A stretch of DNA of 64,000 nucleotides from the NCBI GenBank assembly GCA_910579705.1, contig CAJTUI010000006.1, forward strand, positions 65,383 through 129,382, read 5' to 3'. Shown here one piece after another: positions 42,862 through 51,303 of the stretch (position 1 is the first letter of the stretch; each line of letters opens with the position of its first letter). The position numbers and the translations under genes were made by a program. The notes beneath the pieces were generated by a model, which saw only the letters and a list, made by a program, of their open reading frames with translations, ran no database searches and was not told the origin of the DNA. Origin of the DNA: an uncultured Christensenella sp. (GTDB lineage: Bacteria; Bacillota; Clostridia; Christensenellales; Borkfalkiaceae).

Positions 42862-43971
42862 TCAGACGAAAAATTCAGTTATTATACCGTTCTGCACAAA
42901 CAGGTATTCGTCCTTTATCCGCACAACTTCGTCGCCGACTGCAAGACTTTCGCCCAGCTTTTCAATCTGCGCGGAATACCTTTGCGTAAAGTCGAAGCCG
43001 AAAAGTTTTTCGTACTCCTTCAAATCTATTCCGTCGGCCGTGCGCAACCGCAACATAATGTACTCTTCCTCTATATCCCGCCCTTCGATTTTCACGCTGT
43101 CTATAACCGCGAAGTTGTCGGAAAGGATGCATTTGAAATATTCGTCGAGATCGAACGTATTGGTAAACCGCACGTCGGCTATACAGGACGAGGCCGAAAC
43201 CCCGAAACCTATGTATTCGCCGCGCCGCCAGTAGTTCATATTATGTCGGCTGCGCTTGCCGTCTTTGCAGAAATTGGACACCTCGTATCTTTCGAACCCG
43301 AGCTCCCGCAACTTTTTCAGCCCCGCCGCATAAAGCGCCGCAACCTCGTCACCGTCGGGAAGTTCGCCGTTTAAATAATCTGTATATATGGGCGTTCCGT
43401 CCTCGGGCGTGAGCGCGTACATAGAGATATGGCTCGCGCCGTGCTCGGCCGCCGTGCGGATAGTGCGTTCCACGTCCTCCGCGGTCTGTTCTTTGAGGCC
43501 TATCATAACGTCGGCATTGAAATTTTCCGCCTTTAAAAGCGCGGCGCAGTCAATAAAATCTTGCAGAGTGTGTATTCTGCCGAGGTTTGAAAGCTGGCCG
43601 TCAACGGCGGTCTGCAATCCGACCGAAAAGCGGTTTACGCCACATTTTTTATACGCGTTAATCTTCTCCGCGTTGACCGTGCCGGGGTTGATTTCTATGG
43701 TAATTTCCGCGTTGTCCGCGATTTTGAAGTTCTTTTTCGCGGCTGCGACAAGCATTGCGATATACCGCTCGTCGATAACCGACGGCGTTCCGCCGCCTAT
43801 GTACAGCGTGTCGAAAACGTAATTTTCAAGCTCGGCTTTGCGCTTTGACATTTCCCTGTACACGCACGCCATATAGCTTTCCGCATAACAGAGCTTGTCG
43901 GGAAAAGAAGTAAAATCGCAATACGTGCATTTGCTTTTGCAAAAAGGGATATGTACGTAAATTCCGGCCAT
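42862..43971 (-). CDS. hemW: HemW-like radical SAM protein
   Basis: 369 residues. The start GIYVHIPFCKSKCTYCDF has the CxxxCxxC iron-sulfur motif; LYIGGGTPSVIDERYIAML and the HemW-type C-terminal domain follow. Members bind haem and are not true coproporphyrinogen oxidases. It is 1 base after the MGMT gene stop, in the lepA operon, as in many Firmicutes. Confidence 0.93.
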   Translation of the reverse strand: MAGIYVHIPFCKSKCTYCDFTSFPDKLCYAESYMACVYREMSKRKAELENYVFDTLYIGGGTPSVIDERYIAMLVAAAKKNFKIADNAEITIEINPGTVNAEKINAYKKCGVNRFSVGLQTAVDGQLSNLGRIHTLQDFIDCAALLKAENFNADVMIGLKEQTAEDVERTIRTAAEHGASHISMYALTPEDGTPIYTDYLNGELPDGDEVAALYAAGLKKLRELGFERYEVSNFCKDGKRSRHNMNYWRRGEYIGFGVSASSCIADVRFTNTFDLDEYFKCILSDNFAVIDSVKIEGRDIEEEYIMLRLRTADGIDLKEYEKLFGFDFTQRYSAQIEKLGESLAVGDEVVRIKDEYLFVQNGIITEFFV

Positions 43972-43972
43972 A

Positions 43973-44281
43973 TCACACCTCCCAGCGGTATTTTTTCATA
44001 TCGACGGTATACTCGTCCTCGAACTCGACGCCCTCGCTTAAAAGCAGGGTTTTCTGCACGTCCCTGCCGCCGAACGCGAACCCGTCGCAAATCCCGCCGT
44101 TTTTAAACACGACGCGGTGACAGGGCACCACGCCGGGCTTGGGGTTGTTGTGCAACGCCCAGCCGACCTGTCTTGACGCGCGCGGCGCGCCGATAAGTCT
44201 GGCCACGTCGCCGTAAGTCGAAACCTTGCCTTCGGGTATGCGCATAACCGCCTCGTAAACCCTGTTAAAGAAATCGGACAT
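43973..44281 (-). CDS. MGMT-family DNA alkyltransferase-like protein
   Basis: 102 residues. Only the DNA-binding/catalytic domain is present; the acceptor motif PCHRV is intact (VVPCHRVVFKNGG), so it may be an active O6-alkylguanine transferase rather than an Atl protein, which lacks the Cys. The start is set at the ATG at 44281 because longer frames only add non-conserved residues. It lies between lepA and hemW. Confidence 0.88.
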   Translation of the reverse strand: MSDFFNRVYEAVMRIPEGKVSTYGDVARLIGAPRASRQVGWALHNNPKPGVVPCHRVVFKNGGICDGFAFGGRDVQKTLLLSEGVEFEDEYTVDMKKYRWEV

Positions 44282-44318
44282 AATCTTATCACCGCCTGCG
44301 CCAAAGCGCGCAATCAAA

Positions 44319-46124
44319 TCAATCTTTGTTTGTTTTCAGGATTTGCATAAACACTTCGGACGGCACTTCCACACTGCCTATCGAGCGCATACGCTTTTTA
44401 CCCTCTTTCTGCTTTTCAAGCAGTTTTTTCTTACGCGTTATATCGCCGCCGTAACACTTGGCAAGCACGTCTTTTCGCACCGCCTTGACCGTTTCGCGCG
44501 CGATTATCTTGCCGCCGATTGCCGCCTGAACGGGCACTTCGAAAAGCTGGCGGGGAATAGCCTCTTTAAGGTTCTCGCAAAGCGTTCTGCCGCGCGCATA
44601 GGCAGAGTCCTCGTGCACTATCATAGAAAGCGCGTCGCACGGCTCGCCGTTTAAAAGTATGTCGAGTTTGACAAGCTTGCTCTGCACGTAGCCTTTAAGC
44701 TCGTAATCGAAACTTGCATAGCCGCGCGTGCGCGACTTTATGCTGTCGAAGAAGTCGAAAATGATTTCGTTAAGCGGCAAGTCGTATTCCAGCCGTACGC
44801 GGCTTTTGTCAAGGTAAGTCATTTGCAGGAAAGCGCCCCTCTTCTCGCGGCACAAATCCATTATCTGGCCGAGATAGTCGGGAGGCGAGTATATGTCCGC
44901 CTTCACAACGGGTTCTTCCATATGCTCTATTTCGGACTGCGGGGGCAGGTGCGACGGGTTGTCCACAAACAGTATTTCGCCGTCGGTCTTTACTACTTTG
45001 TAGCTTACCGAGGGCGCGGTGGTTATTATTTCGAGGCCGAACTCGCGCTCGATACGCTCCTGTATGATTTCCATATGCAGAAGTCCCAGAAAGCCGCAAC
45101 GGAAACCGAAACCGAGCGCGACCGAATTGTCGGGCTCGAAAATGAGCGAAGCGTCGTTCAACTGCAATTTCAAAATGGCCTCTTTGAGGTCGTTGAACCG
45201 ACTTCCGTCAAGCGGGTAAATGCCGCAGAAAACTACGCTTTGCACCTTTTTATAGCCGGGCAACGGCTCTGCGGCGGGGCGCTCCGCATTTATCAGAGTG
45301 TCGCCCACTGCCACGTCGAGTATGGATTTTATCGACGCCGCGACGTAACCTACCTCGCCAGCGCAAAGCCCGTCCTTGGGGACAAGGTTGGGGCTGAAAA
45401 CGCCCACTTCCACAACGTCGTAAACTTTGTCGGAACGGAATGTTTTTATCTTGTCGCCCACGCTGATTTTACCGTCCTTAACTCGGACGAATAACATTAC
45501 GCCCTTGTAGTTGTCGTAATAGCTGTCGAAAATCAGCGCTTTGAGCGGCGCGTCGTCCTGTCCGTCGGGCGCGGGGAAATAATTAACCACGCTTTCCAGA
45601 ACGTCCTCTATGCCTATACCCTCCTTGGCGGAAACCAGTGGCGCGTACGACGCGTCAAGACCTATAACGTCCTCAACTTCCTGCTTTGCCTCGTCCGGGC
45701 GCGCGGAAGGCAAGTCGATTTTATTTATAACGGGCAATATTTCCAGATTGTTTTCAAGCGCGAGATATACGTTTGCAAGCGTCTGCGCCTCCACGCCCTG
45801 AGATGCGTCGACGATTAGTATCGCGCCCTCGCACGCGGCGAGAGAACGCGAAACTTCGTAAGTGAAGTCCACGTGCCCCGGCGTATCTATGAGGTTGAGA
45901 ACGTATTCCTGACCGTCCTTGGCCGTGTAAAACATTCGCACGGGCGTAAGCTTTATGGTAATACCGCGCTCGCGCTCTATGTCCATAGAGTCCAAAAGCT
46001 GGTTTTCCATATCGCGCGAAGACACCTGCCCCGTCTTTTCCATAAGCCTGTCGGCAAGCGTGCTTTTACCGTGGTCTATATGCGCTATAATACAGAAATT
46101 GCGTATGTTGGATTTATTGCTCAT
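44319..46124 (-). CDS. lepA: Elongation factor 4 (LepA)
   Basis: 601 residues. The ribosome-associated GTPase has AHIDHGKSTLADRL, DTPGHVDF and NKIDLP, and the LepA-specific C-terminal domain ends with GKKRMRSIGSVEVPSEVF. It acts on stalled or mis-translocated ribosomes. The ATG at 46124 gives the usual length. First gene of a lepA-MGMT-hemW run. Confidence 0.97.
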   Translation of the reverse strand: MSNKSNIRNFCIIAHIDHGKSTLADRLMEKTGQVSSRDMENQLLDSMDIERERGITIKLTPVRMFYTAKDGQEYVLNLIDTPGHVDFTYEVSRSLAACEGAILIVDASQGVEAQTLANVYLALENNLEILPVINKIDLPSARPDEAKQEVEDVIGLDASYAPLVSAKEGIGIEDVLESVVNYFPAPDGQDDAPLKALIFDSYYDNYKGVMLFVRVKDGKISVGDKIKTFRSDKVYDVVEVGVFSPNLVPKDGLCAGEVGYVAASIKSILDVAVGDTLINAERPAAEPLPGYKKVQSVVFCGIYPLDGSRFNDLKEAILKLQLNDASLIFEPDNSVALGFGFRCGFLGLLHMEIIQERIEREFGLEIITTAPSVSYKVVKTDGEILFVDNPSHLPPQSEIEHMEEPVVKADIYSPPDYLGQIMDLCREKRGAFLQMTYLDKSRVRLEYDLPLNEIIFDFFDSIKSRTRGYASFDYELKGYVQSKLVKLDILLNGEPCDALSMIVHEDSAYARGRTLCENLKEAIPRQLFEVPVQAAIGGKIIARETVKAVRKDVLAKCYGGDITRKKKLLEKQKEGKKRMRSIGSVEVPSEVFMQILKTNKD

Positions 46125-46132
46125 AGATAATA

Positions 46133-46411
46133 TTATAATAAACCGCCGCGGTATTTGCAAGAAATTCCGCGGACTAATTTCAATCGCATACCGATTTTAA
46201 ATCCTTCTTTAAATGCGGCTTGCGTTGCATAATCCTCATACTTTAAAACAGTTTCAATTAGATTATCAAAAATTTGTCTTTGCTCTTGGTTAAGAAGTTT
46301 ATCAAGTTGTTCAACATATTTGTCAAATTTTAATTTAAGTTCAATCCCCTCTTCATTAATCGTCATATTGCGACAATATGAAAAAACTTCATTTATATAA
46401 TCTGGTTTCAT
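46133..46411 (-). CDS. Small helical protein (DUF6809-like)
   Basis: 92 residues, helical, basic at the end. The C-terminal stretch YATQAAFKEGFKIGMRLKL resembles the GF-x-x-G-x-x-L ending of DUF6809, a phage-related family. A strong AGGAGGGG precedes its start. It is divergent from a small XRE regulator, with two palindromic sites in the gap; the pair looks like a phage-type switch or antitoxin-like module. Confidence 0.6.
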   Translation of the reverse strand: MKPDYINEVFSYCRNMTINEEGIELKLKFDKYVEQLDKLLNQEQRQIFDNLIETVLKYEDYATQAAFKEGFKIGMRLKLVRGISCKYRGGLL

Positions 46412-46434
46412 AATCCCCTCCTAACAAAAATATT

Positions 46435-46491
46435 AGTTCATATTTTATGAACTGTCAAGTAAATATCCAAATAATTCATAAAATATGAACT
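46435..46491. promoter_or_regulatory. Two matched palindromic operators of a small XRE switch
   Basis: Site 1, AGTTCATA-TTT-TATGAACT (46435-46453), is a perfect 8-bp inverted repeat. Site 2, AATTCATA-AAA-TATGAACT (46473-46491), differs at one half-site base. The centres are 38 bases apart. Site 2 touches the start codon of the XRE gene; site 1 lies 24 bases ahead of the divergent gene start. Confidence 0.7.
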
Positions 46492-46695
46492 ATGGAAGTG
46501 TTTGGCAAGCGAGTTAAACAGGAATTGCATTTGCAGGGGAAAAAGCAAAAAGACCTATGCGAGTATTTGCAAGTCAATAAATCAACGTTATCGGAGTGGT
46601 TAAATAACCATAACGAACCGCCTATGCAAATTATTGCTGATATTGCCCGTTTTCTTGATGTTTCCACCGATTATCTCTTTGGTTTGGAAAATTGA
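46492..46695 (+). CDS. Small XRE repressor
   Basis: 67 residues; all of it is an XRE helix-turn-helix (KQKDLCEYLQVNKSTLSEWL, then PPMQIIADIARFLDVSTDYL). The ATG directly follows operator site 2, and no ribosome site is visible, so the mRNA may be leaderless. It is divergent from the 92-residue gene, and is a probable autoregulator. Confidence 0.75.
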   Translation: MEVFGKRVKQELHLQGKKQKDLCEYLQVNKSTLSEWLNNHNEPPMQIIADIARFLDVSTDYLFGLEN

Positions 46696-46711
46696 AATTG
46701 ATTGTTGCCTA

Positions 46712-46739
46712 TTGACATTTAACTTAACCGTGTTATAAT
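46712..46739 (+). promoter_or_regulatory. Promoter of the next membrane-anchored gene
   Basis: TTGACA (46712-46717), a 16-base spacer and TATAAT (46734-46739); AAGGGGG follows before the ATG at 46770. Confidence 0.7.
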
Positions 46740-46769
46740 TTTTATACAAATATACAAGGGGGCAACGGT

Positions 46770-47183
46770 ATGAAAAAGAAATATATCACGTTAATTGCGA
46801 TAGTTTCGGCGTTATGCGTTATAGCCTTGGTTCTGGGGCTGTATTTCGGCGGGGTATTGACCAAGCCCGAAAAAATTAAAATCTGCGACGCTTACCCGCA
46901 GTTTGAAAACGAGCCCGTATGTATCGAAGTCGATTTCCGCAACCCCGACACGGAGAATTATACTATCAGCGACAAACGGCAGGTAAAGGAAATTTACGAT
47001 ACCGTTTACAATATGGAATTTGTCCGTTCAAAAGGCACATTGCCGCCCGGCTTTAACACAGTAGTTACGTTTGTGTACGAAGACAACGGCAAGGTTTCCG
47101 TTTCCGCAACCGTAACTTACCGCGGCGAAACGTACTATGCAGGGGAATACCTGAAATTAATGGATAAAATAAGCCGTACATAA
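46770..47183 (+). CDS. Membrane-anchored extracytoplasmic protein
   Basis: 137 residues with one N-terminal hydrophobic segment (about 5-28), then a ~105-residue domain outside the membrane, likely beta-rich (ICDAYPQFENEPVCIEVDF). No lipobox. Function unknown. Its message ends at the bidirectional terminator. Confidence 0.65.
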   Translation: MKKKYITLIAIVSALCVIALVLGLYFGGVLTKPEKIKICDAYPQFENEPVCIEVDFRNPDTENYTISDKRQVKEIYDTVYNMEFVRSKGTLPPGFNTVVTFVYEDNGKVSVSATVTYRGETYYAGEYLKLMDKISRT

Positions 47184-47187
47184 AAAA

Positions 47188-47226
47188 AGCGCCCCGTTTC
47201 ATAGAGAAACGGGGCGCTCTTTTTTA
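47188..47226. terminator. Bidirectional terminator between 47183 and the MreB-like gene
   Basis: AGCGCCCCGTTTC (47188-47200) with GAAACGGGGCGCT (47206-47218) around ATAGA, T-run at 47220-47226 and A-run at 47182-47188. Confidence 0.9.
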
Positions 47227-48237
47227 ATCGGTTGCAAGCCGTTCGAAAAGGTCGACGTTGTTTAAAATAGTGCCCGCGCCGATGACTGCGGCAAGCTGGC
47301 TTTCCTGCGGCAGGTTGACGGGGATTTTGAGCTTATGTTCTATATACTCCGCAAGTCCGTCCATTTTAAACAATCCGCCCGAAAGATAAATCCCGCCGCG
47401 CATTATTCCCGAAGACACTTCCGCTGGCAACTTTGACATTACAAGCGATACGTATTCCAGAATTTTATCTATATAGGTCGTAATAATATCGTAAATCTGC
47501 GAGGAGTTTACCGAAACGGACACGGGCGCTCCGCTTGAAACCTCCCTGCCGTCCGCAAGCGTCATTTTATTGTCGTCCTTCAAAAGACTGCCGACAGTGT
47601 TTTTTATGCGCTCGGCCGTGAGCGCGCCTATCTTGAAATTTTTGTTTTCGGCGAACTCGTCGATTAAGTGCACGTCTATATTCCCGCCGCCGAGATTTAC
47701 GTTTATCCCCGAAATAAGCCCGTCCTGCGACACCGCGGCTATGTTGGTTATGCCGTAACCTATATCCAGATTAAACATAGGCGTGCTCTCGTTTATCGCT
47801 ATGTTATGGCCGAGCACCGCCGCGAACGGCGTAATGGTAAAGTAAACGCAGCTTATACCGCACTCGTCTGCAATGCGCCTGTACTTCTCTTTGAGCGCGG
47901 GCGAACTGCCGCAGGGCAATATAAACATAACCTCCGCGCGCCGTGCGAGGCGTTTCGTTACCTCCACCTTTTCAAGGAAATAGCCCAAAAGACAGGCCGC
48001 GAGATTGACGTGGACAATATCGCCCTCGAAAACGGGATTGATAATATGCGTGTTAATCGCCGCCCTGCCCGACAGCGCGCGGGCCTTGTCGCCCAGCGCC
48101 TTAACGTTCATTCGTTTCTCTCCGCCGTCGATACACTGCTCCACGGCGATACAGGTAGCCTCCATAAGCACAACGCCGCTACCCGGCATATATATCTTAG
48201 TCACACTCGACCCGAAGTCGATTGCAAGTCTTGTCAT
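47224..48237 (-). CDS. Divergent MreB-like actin ATPase
   Basis: 337 residues of MreB length. Phosphate-1 loop is LAIDFGSSVTKIYM, phosphate-2 is LDIGYGITNIAAV (one Gly of the usual GGGT replaced) and the adenosine motif is GGIYLSGGLFKMDGLAEYI. MreB polymers position cell-wall synthesis. The degenerate phosphate motifs suggest a paralogue or a related segregation-type actin rather than the main MreB. It is next to maf, which often neighbours mreB in Firmicutes. Confidence 0.82.
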   Translation of the reverse strand: MTRLAIDFGSSVTKIYMPGSGVVLMEATCIAVEQCIDGGEKRMNVKALGDKARALSGRAAINTHIINPVFEGDIVHVNLAACLLGYFLEKVEVTKRLARRAEVMFILPCGSSPALKEKYRRIADECGISCVYFTITPFAAVLGHNIAINESTPMFNLDIGYGITNIAAVSQDGLISGINVNLGGGNIDVHLIDEFAENKNFKIGALTAERIKNTVGSLLKDDNKMTLADGREVSSGAPVSVSVNSSQIYDIITTYIDKILEYVSLVMSKLPAEVSSGIMRGGIYLSGGLFKMDGLAEYIEHKLKIPVNLPQESQLAAVIGAGTILNNVDLFERLATD

Positions 48238-48240
48238 CTC

Positions 48241-48789
48241 CTAACGTACCTCTTCAAGCATTTTTTTCACAAGCGTGACGGGCAGCCCCACAACGTTGGT
48301 ATAACTGCCGTAATACTCCTTCACAAGCCCGCCGTCCTGAATGCCGTAACTCCCCGCCTTGTCCAACGGCGAACCGCTATCCACATAAATTTTAATAAAC
48401 TCGTCGGAAAGGTCGTTGAACCGCACCTCCGTCCTGTCATACTCGATAAGTTTCTTGTACTTGTTCCGAACGCAAACCGCCGTAATAACGTAATGCGTCT
48501 TGCCAGACAGCCGTTTAAGCGTTTTGAACGCGTCCTCCCTGTCTTTCGGCTTTCCGAGAATATCGCCCTCGAAAATAACCACAGTGTCGCAACCGATAAC
48601 GGTTTTGTCGCGGTGGGTTTTAAACACCTCGTCGCACTTATGCTCCGCGACCGAGCAGACCATCTGTTCGGGGAAAAGCGAAATATTAACTTTTTCTTCC
48701 GAAGTGGCGGGAATTACCTCGAACGACGGTAAGACCAGCGCCAACAGCTCTTTTCTGCGCGGTGACGCGCTTGCGAGTATATATTCCAT
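48241..48789 (-). CDS. maf: Maf nucleotide pyrophosphatase
   Basis: 182 residues. The opening ILASASPRRKELL, IGCDTVV and the later GSYGIQDGG are typical. It hydrolyses non-canonical or canonical NTPs and can interfere with septum formation. It precedes the MreB-like gene by three bases on the same strand. Confidence 0.93.
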   Translation of the reverse strand: MEYILASASPRRKELLALVLPSFEVIPATSEEKVNISLFPEQMVCSVAEHKCDEVFKTHRDKTVIGCDTVVIFEGDILGKPKDREDAFKTLKRLSGKTHYVITAVCVRNKYKKLIEYDRTEVRFNDLSDEFIKIYVDSGSPLDKAGSYGIQDGGLVKEYYGSYTNVVGLPVTLVKKMLEEVR

Positions 48790-48814
48790 AAATTAATTAA
48801 GCCTGATAACAAAC

Positions 48815-48840
48815 TCGCGCAAATCGCAAGATTTGCGCGA
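48815..48840. terminator. Hairpin between ppx and maf
   Basis: An 11-bp perfect stem, TCGCGCAAATC with GATTTGCGCGA, closed by a GCAA (GNRA) loop. The U-run is weak, so termination is uncertain. Confidence 0.5.
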
Positions 48841-48848
48841 AACGCTGT

Positions 48849-50363
48849 TTACAGTATTTCCAAAGTCTTGTGGAAAGCTTTCTTGAACTCGCCGCCGGCG
48901 GCCATTGCGCCGCGAATTTCAAGCGTTGCGTCGCCGTCCACTTCCGTTTTCATTATTACCGAATCGCCGAGAATGTCGCAGTTTATCGATTTGACCGTGC
49001 CGGACATCGACCTGTCAAGACACTCCGCAATCCTCAGCATTACGCCGAGCCGCTTGACAATCTCTATGTCGTCTTCGTTCAAAAGGTCCTTGAACCTGGC
49101 CCAGTCGTAAGGGTTGATGTCCTCTTTCTTGTGGCAACAGGCCGTGAACGCGGCAAGCACCAGATCCCTGTGCGACACGCCGTAGAGCGTGGAATTTAAA
49201 ATCATATAACAGCTGTGGCGCTGGTGGTTGTAGTATTTAATGCGCATACCGCAATCGTGCAGAGTTGCCGCAACCTTCAACACTTTAAGATACTGCCTAG
49301 GAAACTTATGCAACACCCTCAACTGCTTGAAAAGCTGTATGCTTAAATTAACGACGTGTTTGACGTGATTTTCGTCGCAACCGTAATACTTGACAAGCGT
49401 GGTAAGCGAGTAAGTAAGAACGTCGGAAATGGGTTTTTCCTCGGTCATAGGCAGGGCCTGATTAAACATAATGCCCTCTCTCAGTCCCGCGCCCGACATA
49501 ATGAAACGGTCGAAATTAAAATACGATACGAACGATTTGATAATCGCAAGCGCCGCGGGAAGGATATCCGCGCGTTCGGCCGAAAGCCCCTTTATCTTCT
49601 TCTTTTTATCGAGGTCGAGCACCTTTATCATATTGTACACGGGCATAAAATCTTCCGCCATCATAGTGAAGTTATGCACTGTGTCAAGCGGGTATTTGTG
49701 CACCATTTTGCTTATCTTGAAAAGGTTCCTGAACGAGCCGCCGACGCCTATCATCTGCACGTCGGGGTCCACGTCCGCAATCCAGTCCACCTGTTTAAGC
49801 TGCTCGGTAAAGAACTCCTCTATCTTGCGCGAAACCTCTTCGGGCTTTAAATCGCCGTCAGCAAACAGCCCCGTAAGCGTAACCGCGCCGAAAGGCAGGG
49901 TGACGTAGTTCAAAATATTTCTTCTGTTGTAATAAACGATTTTGGTCGCGCCGCCGCCGATTTCGAGGATTATGCCCTTGGGCACGTCCATAGTGTTTAT
50001 AACGCCGCGGTAGACGTAAACCGCCTCTTCCTCGGCCGTGAGAACGCGTATTTTAATGCCGCAACTGGCCTGAATTTCGTCCAGAAAACTGCGCTGGTTT
50101 TTCGCGCGGCGCACTGCCGCGGTTGCAACCGCAATAATGCGCGTCACGCCGCTTGCGTCGCACAGTTTACGAAACATTTTAAGCGTTTTAATCGTTTCGG
50201 ACACGCGCTGAGGTTTTAAAAAGCCGTCCCGCTCCATATCCTGTCCGAGCCGTACGCTTTCTTTAAGCTCGTCCACTACCATAAAATAGTTTTCTTCGAA
50301 AATGTTAACTATTACGAGCCTTGCCGAATTCGAGCCCAAATCAATGATGCCTATTTTTTCCAA
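48849..50363 (-). CDS. Ppx/GppA phosphatase with C-terminal HD domain
   Basis: 504 residues. The actin-like ATPase part has GIIDLGSNSARLVI, ATAAVRRAKN, ILEIGGGATKIVYY and IGVGGSFRNL; the C-terminal ~180 residues are an HD domain with HDCGMRI. Family members hydrolyse polyphosphate or pppGpp. The TTG at 50363 is chosen because GAGGAG is nine bases upstream; a further TTG start 15 bases upstream is unlikely since that ribosome site lies within it. A strong hairpin precedes the site. Confidence 0.9.
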   Translation of the reverse strand: MEKIGIIDLGSNSARLVIVNIFEENYFMVVDELKESVRLGQDMERDGFLKPQRVSETIKTLKMFRKLCDASGVTRIIAVATAAVRRAKNQRSFLDEIQASCGIKIRVLTAEEEAVYVYRGVINTMDVPKGIILEIGGGATKIVYYNRRNILNYVTLPFGAVTLTGLFADGDLKPEEVSRKIEEFFTEQLKQVDWIADVDPDVQMIGVGGSFRNLFKISKMVHKYPLDTVHNFTMMAEDFMPVYNMIKVLDLDKKKKIKGLSAERADILPAALAIIKSFVSYFNFDRFIMSGAGLREGIMFNQALPMTEEKPISDVLTYSLTTLVKYYGCDENHVKHVVNLSIQLFKQLRVLHKFPRQYLKVLKVAATLHDCGMRIKYYNHQRHSCYMILNSTLYGVSHRDLVLAAFTACCHKKEDINPYDWARFKDLLNEDDIEIVKRLGVMLRIAECLDRSMSGTVKSINCDILGDSVIMKTEVDGDATLEIRGAMAAGGEFKKAFHKTLEIL

Positions 50364-50380
50364 TATTCTACTCCTCAAAA

Positions 50381-50397
50381 GGCGGAGTTCCTCCGCC
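50381..50397 (-). terminator. Leader hairpin of ppx
   Basis: GGCGGAG (50381-50387) pairs with CTCCGCC (50391-50397) around TTC, directly before the ribosome site, with TTTT on the minus strand. It could be a terminator of upstream transcription or an attenuator. The rest of 50398-50535 has no gene. Confidence 0.55.
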
Positions 50398-50535
50398 CTC
50401 TTTTCTGCGTAAATTTTCGTTGTTCAATATGTGGAAATTATAACATACGTATTGTTTTTTGTATAGATTTTTTAAAAATTTTTGTGCAATTTGCACATAT
50501 AAATTTACGCATAATCACGGTGTAACTGTAATATT

Positions 50536-51303
50536 TCAGTCGATCAGATGCGGAGCTATCTGTTTTAACGGAATTTTAACAAAATCACGGTTTTGATAGT
50601 CGCGGTGCGGAACGGTCAGAGTTTCGTCGTTTATGCGCTTATCTCCGAAAAATACTATGTCTATATCCAGCGTTCTGTCATCCCAACGCCTGTCGCGCAC
50701 CCTGCCGCACTCCGCCTCTATCGCGTGAATTTCGTCCAGAAGCGCGTGCGGGGTCAAAAAGGTTGAAATCTTGACCGCGCCGTTTAAAAACGTGTTTTGC
50801 GCAACCCCGCCGTACGGGGCAGTTTCCAGATAGTCCGAAACCTTTATCACCTTTATCCCCCGCCTTTTGCCGAGAAGTTTTACCGCCCTGTCGAGGGTCT
50901 GTTTCCTGTCGCCGAGGCTGGAACCTATCGAGAGATACGCAAGCTCGCGCTCGGCGCAGACAGTTACCGCCACCGTTCCGAATTTAAGCTTTATAGGCGC
51001 CTCGGGCTTGTTTACGGTAAGCTTGACAAGGTTTACCGTTTCGAACTTTTCCATAATCGAGAACGCGCACTCGTACGCGAGCTTTTCGATAAGGTTAAAC
51101 ACTTTGCCCTGCGCTATCTCGGATATGAGCGTGCAGACCGCCGAATAGTTTACGGTATCTTCCAGTCTGTCGGATTTCGCGGCGGAATAAAAATTTGTGT
51201 GCAAGTCCGCGTCAAATACAAATTTCTGCGGCGTGCTTTTCTCGAAACCGTGAACGCCGTGACAGGCCGATATTTCAAGGCCGCGTATCTTAATTACGTC
51301 CAT
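50536..51303 (-). CDS. folBK: Bifunctional dihydroneopterin aldolase-HPPK (FolB-FolK fusion)
   Basis: 255 residues. Residues 1-115 are FolB (RGLEISACHGVHGFEK), which releases hydroxymethyldihydropterin; residues ~118-255 are FolK (SIGSSLGDR, RDRRWDDRTLDIDIVFFGD), which transfers pyrophosphate from ATP. The two usually separate enzymes are joined here. It overlaps folP by 14 bases and ends the folate operon. Confidence 0.93.
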   Translation of the reverse strand: MDVIKIRGLEISACHGVHGFEKSTPQKFVFDADLHTNFYSAAKSDRLEDTVNYSAVCTLISEIAQGKVFNLIEKLAYECAFSIMEKFETVNLVKLTVNKPEAPIKLKFGTVAVTVCAERELAYLSIGSSLGDRKQTLDRAVKLLGKRRGIKVIKVSDYLETAPYGGVAQNTFLNGAVKISTFLTPHALLDEIHAIEAECGRVRDRRWDDRTLDIDIVFFGDKRINDETLTVPHRDYQNRDFVKIPLKQIAPHLID

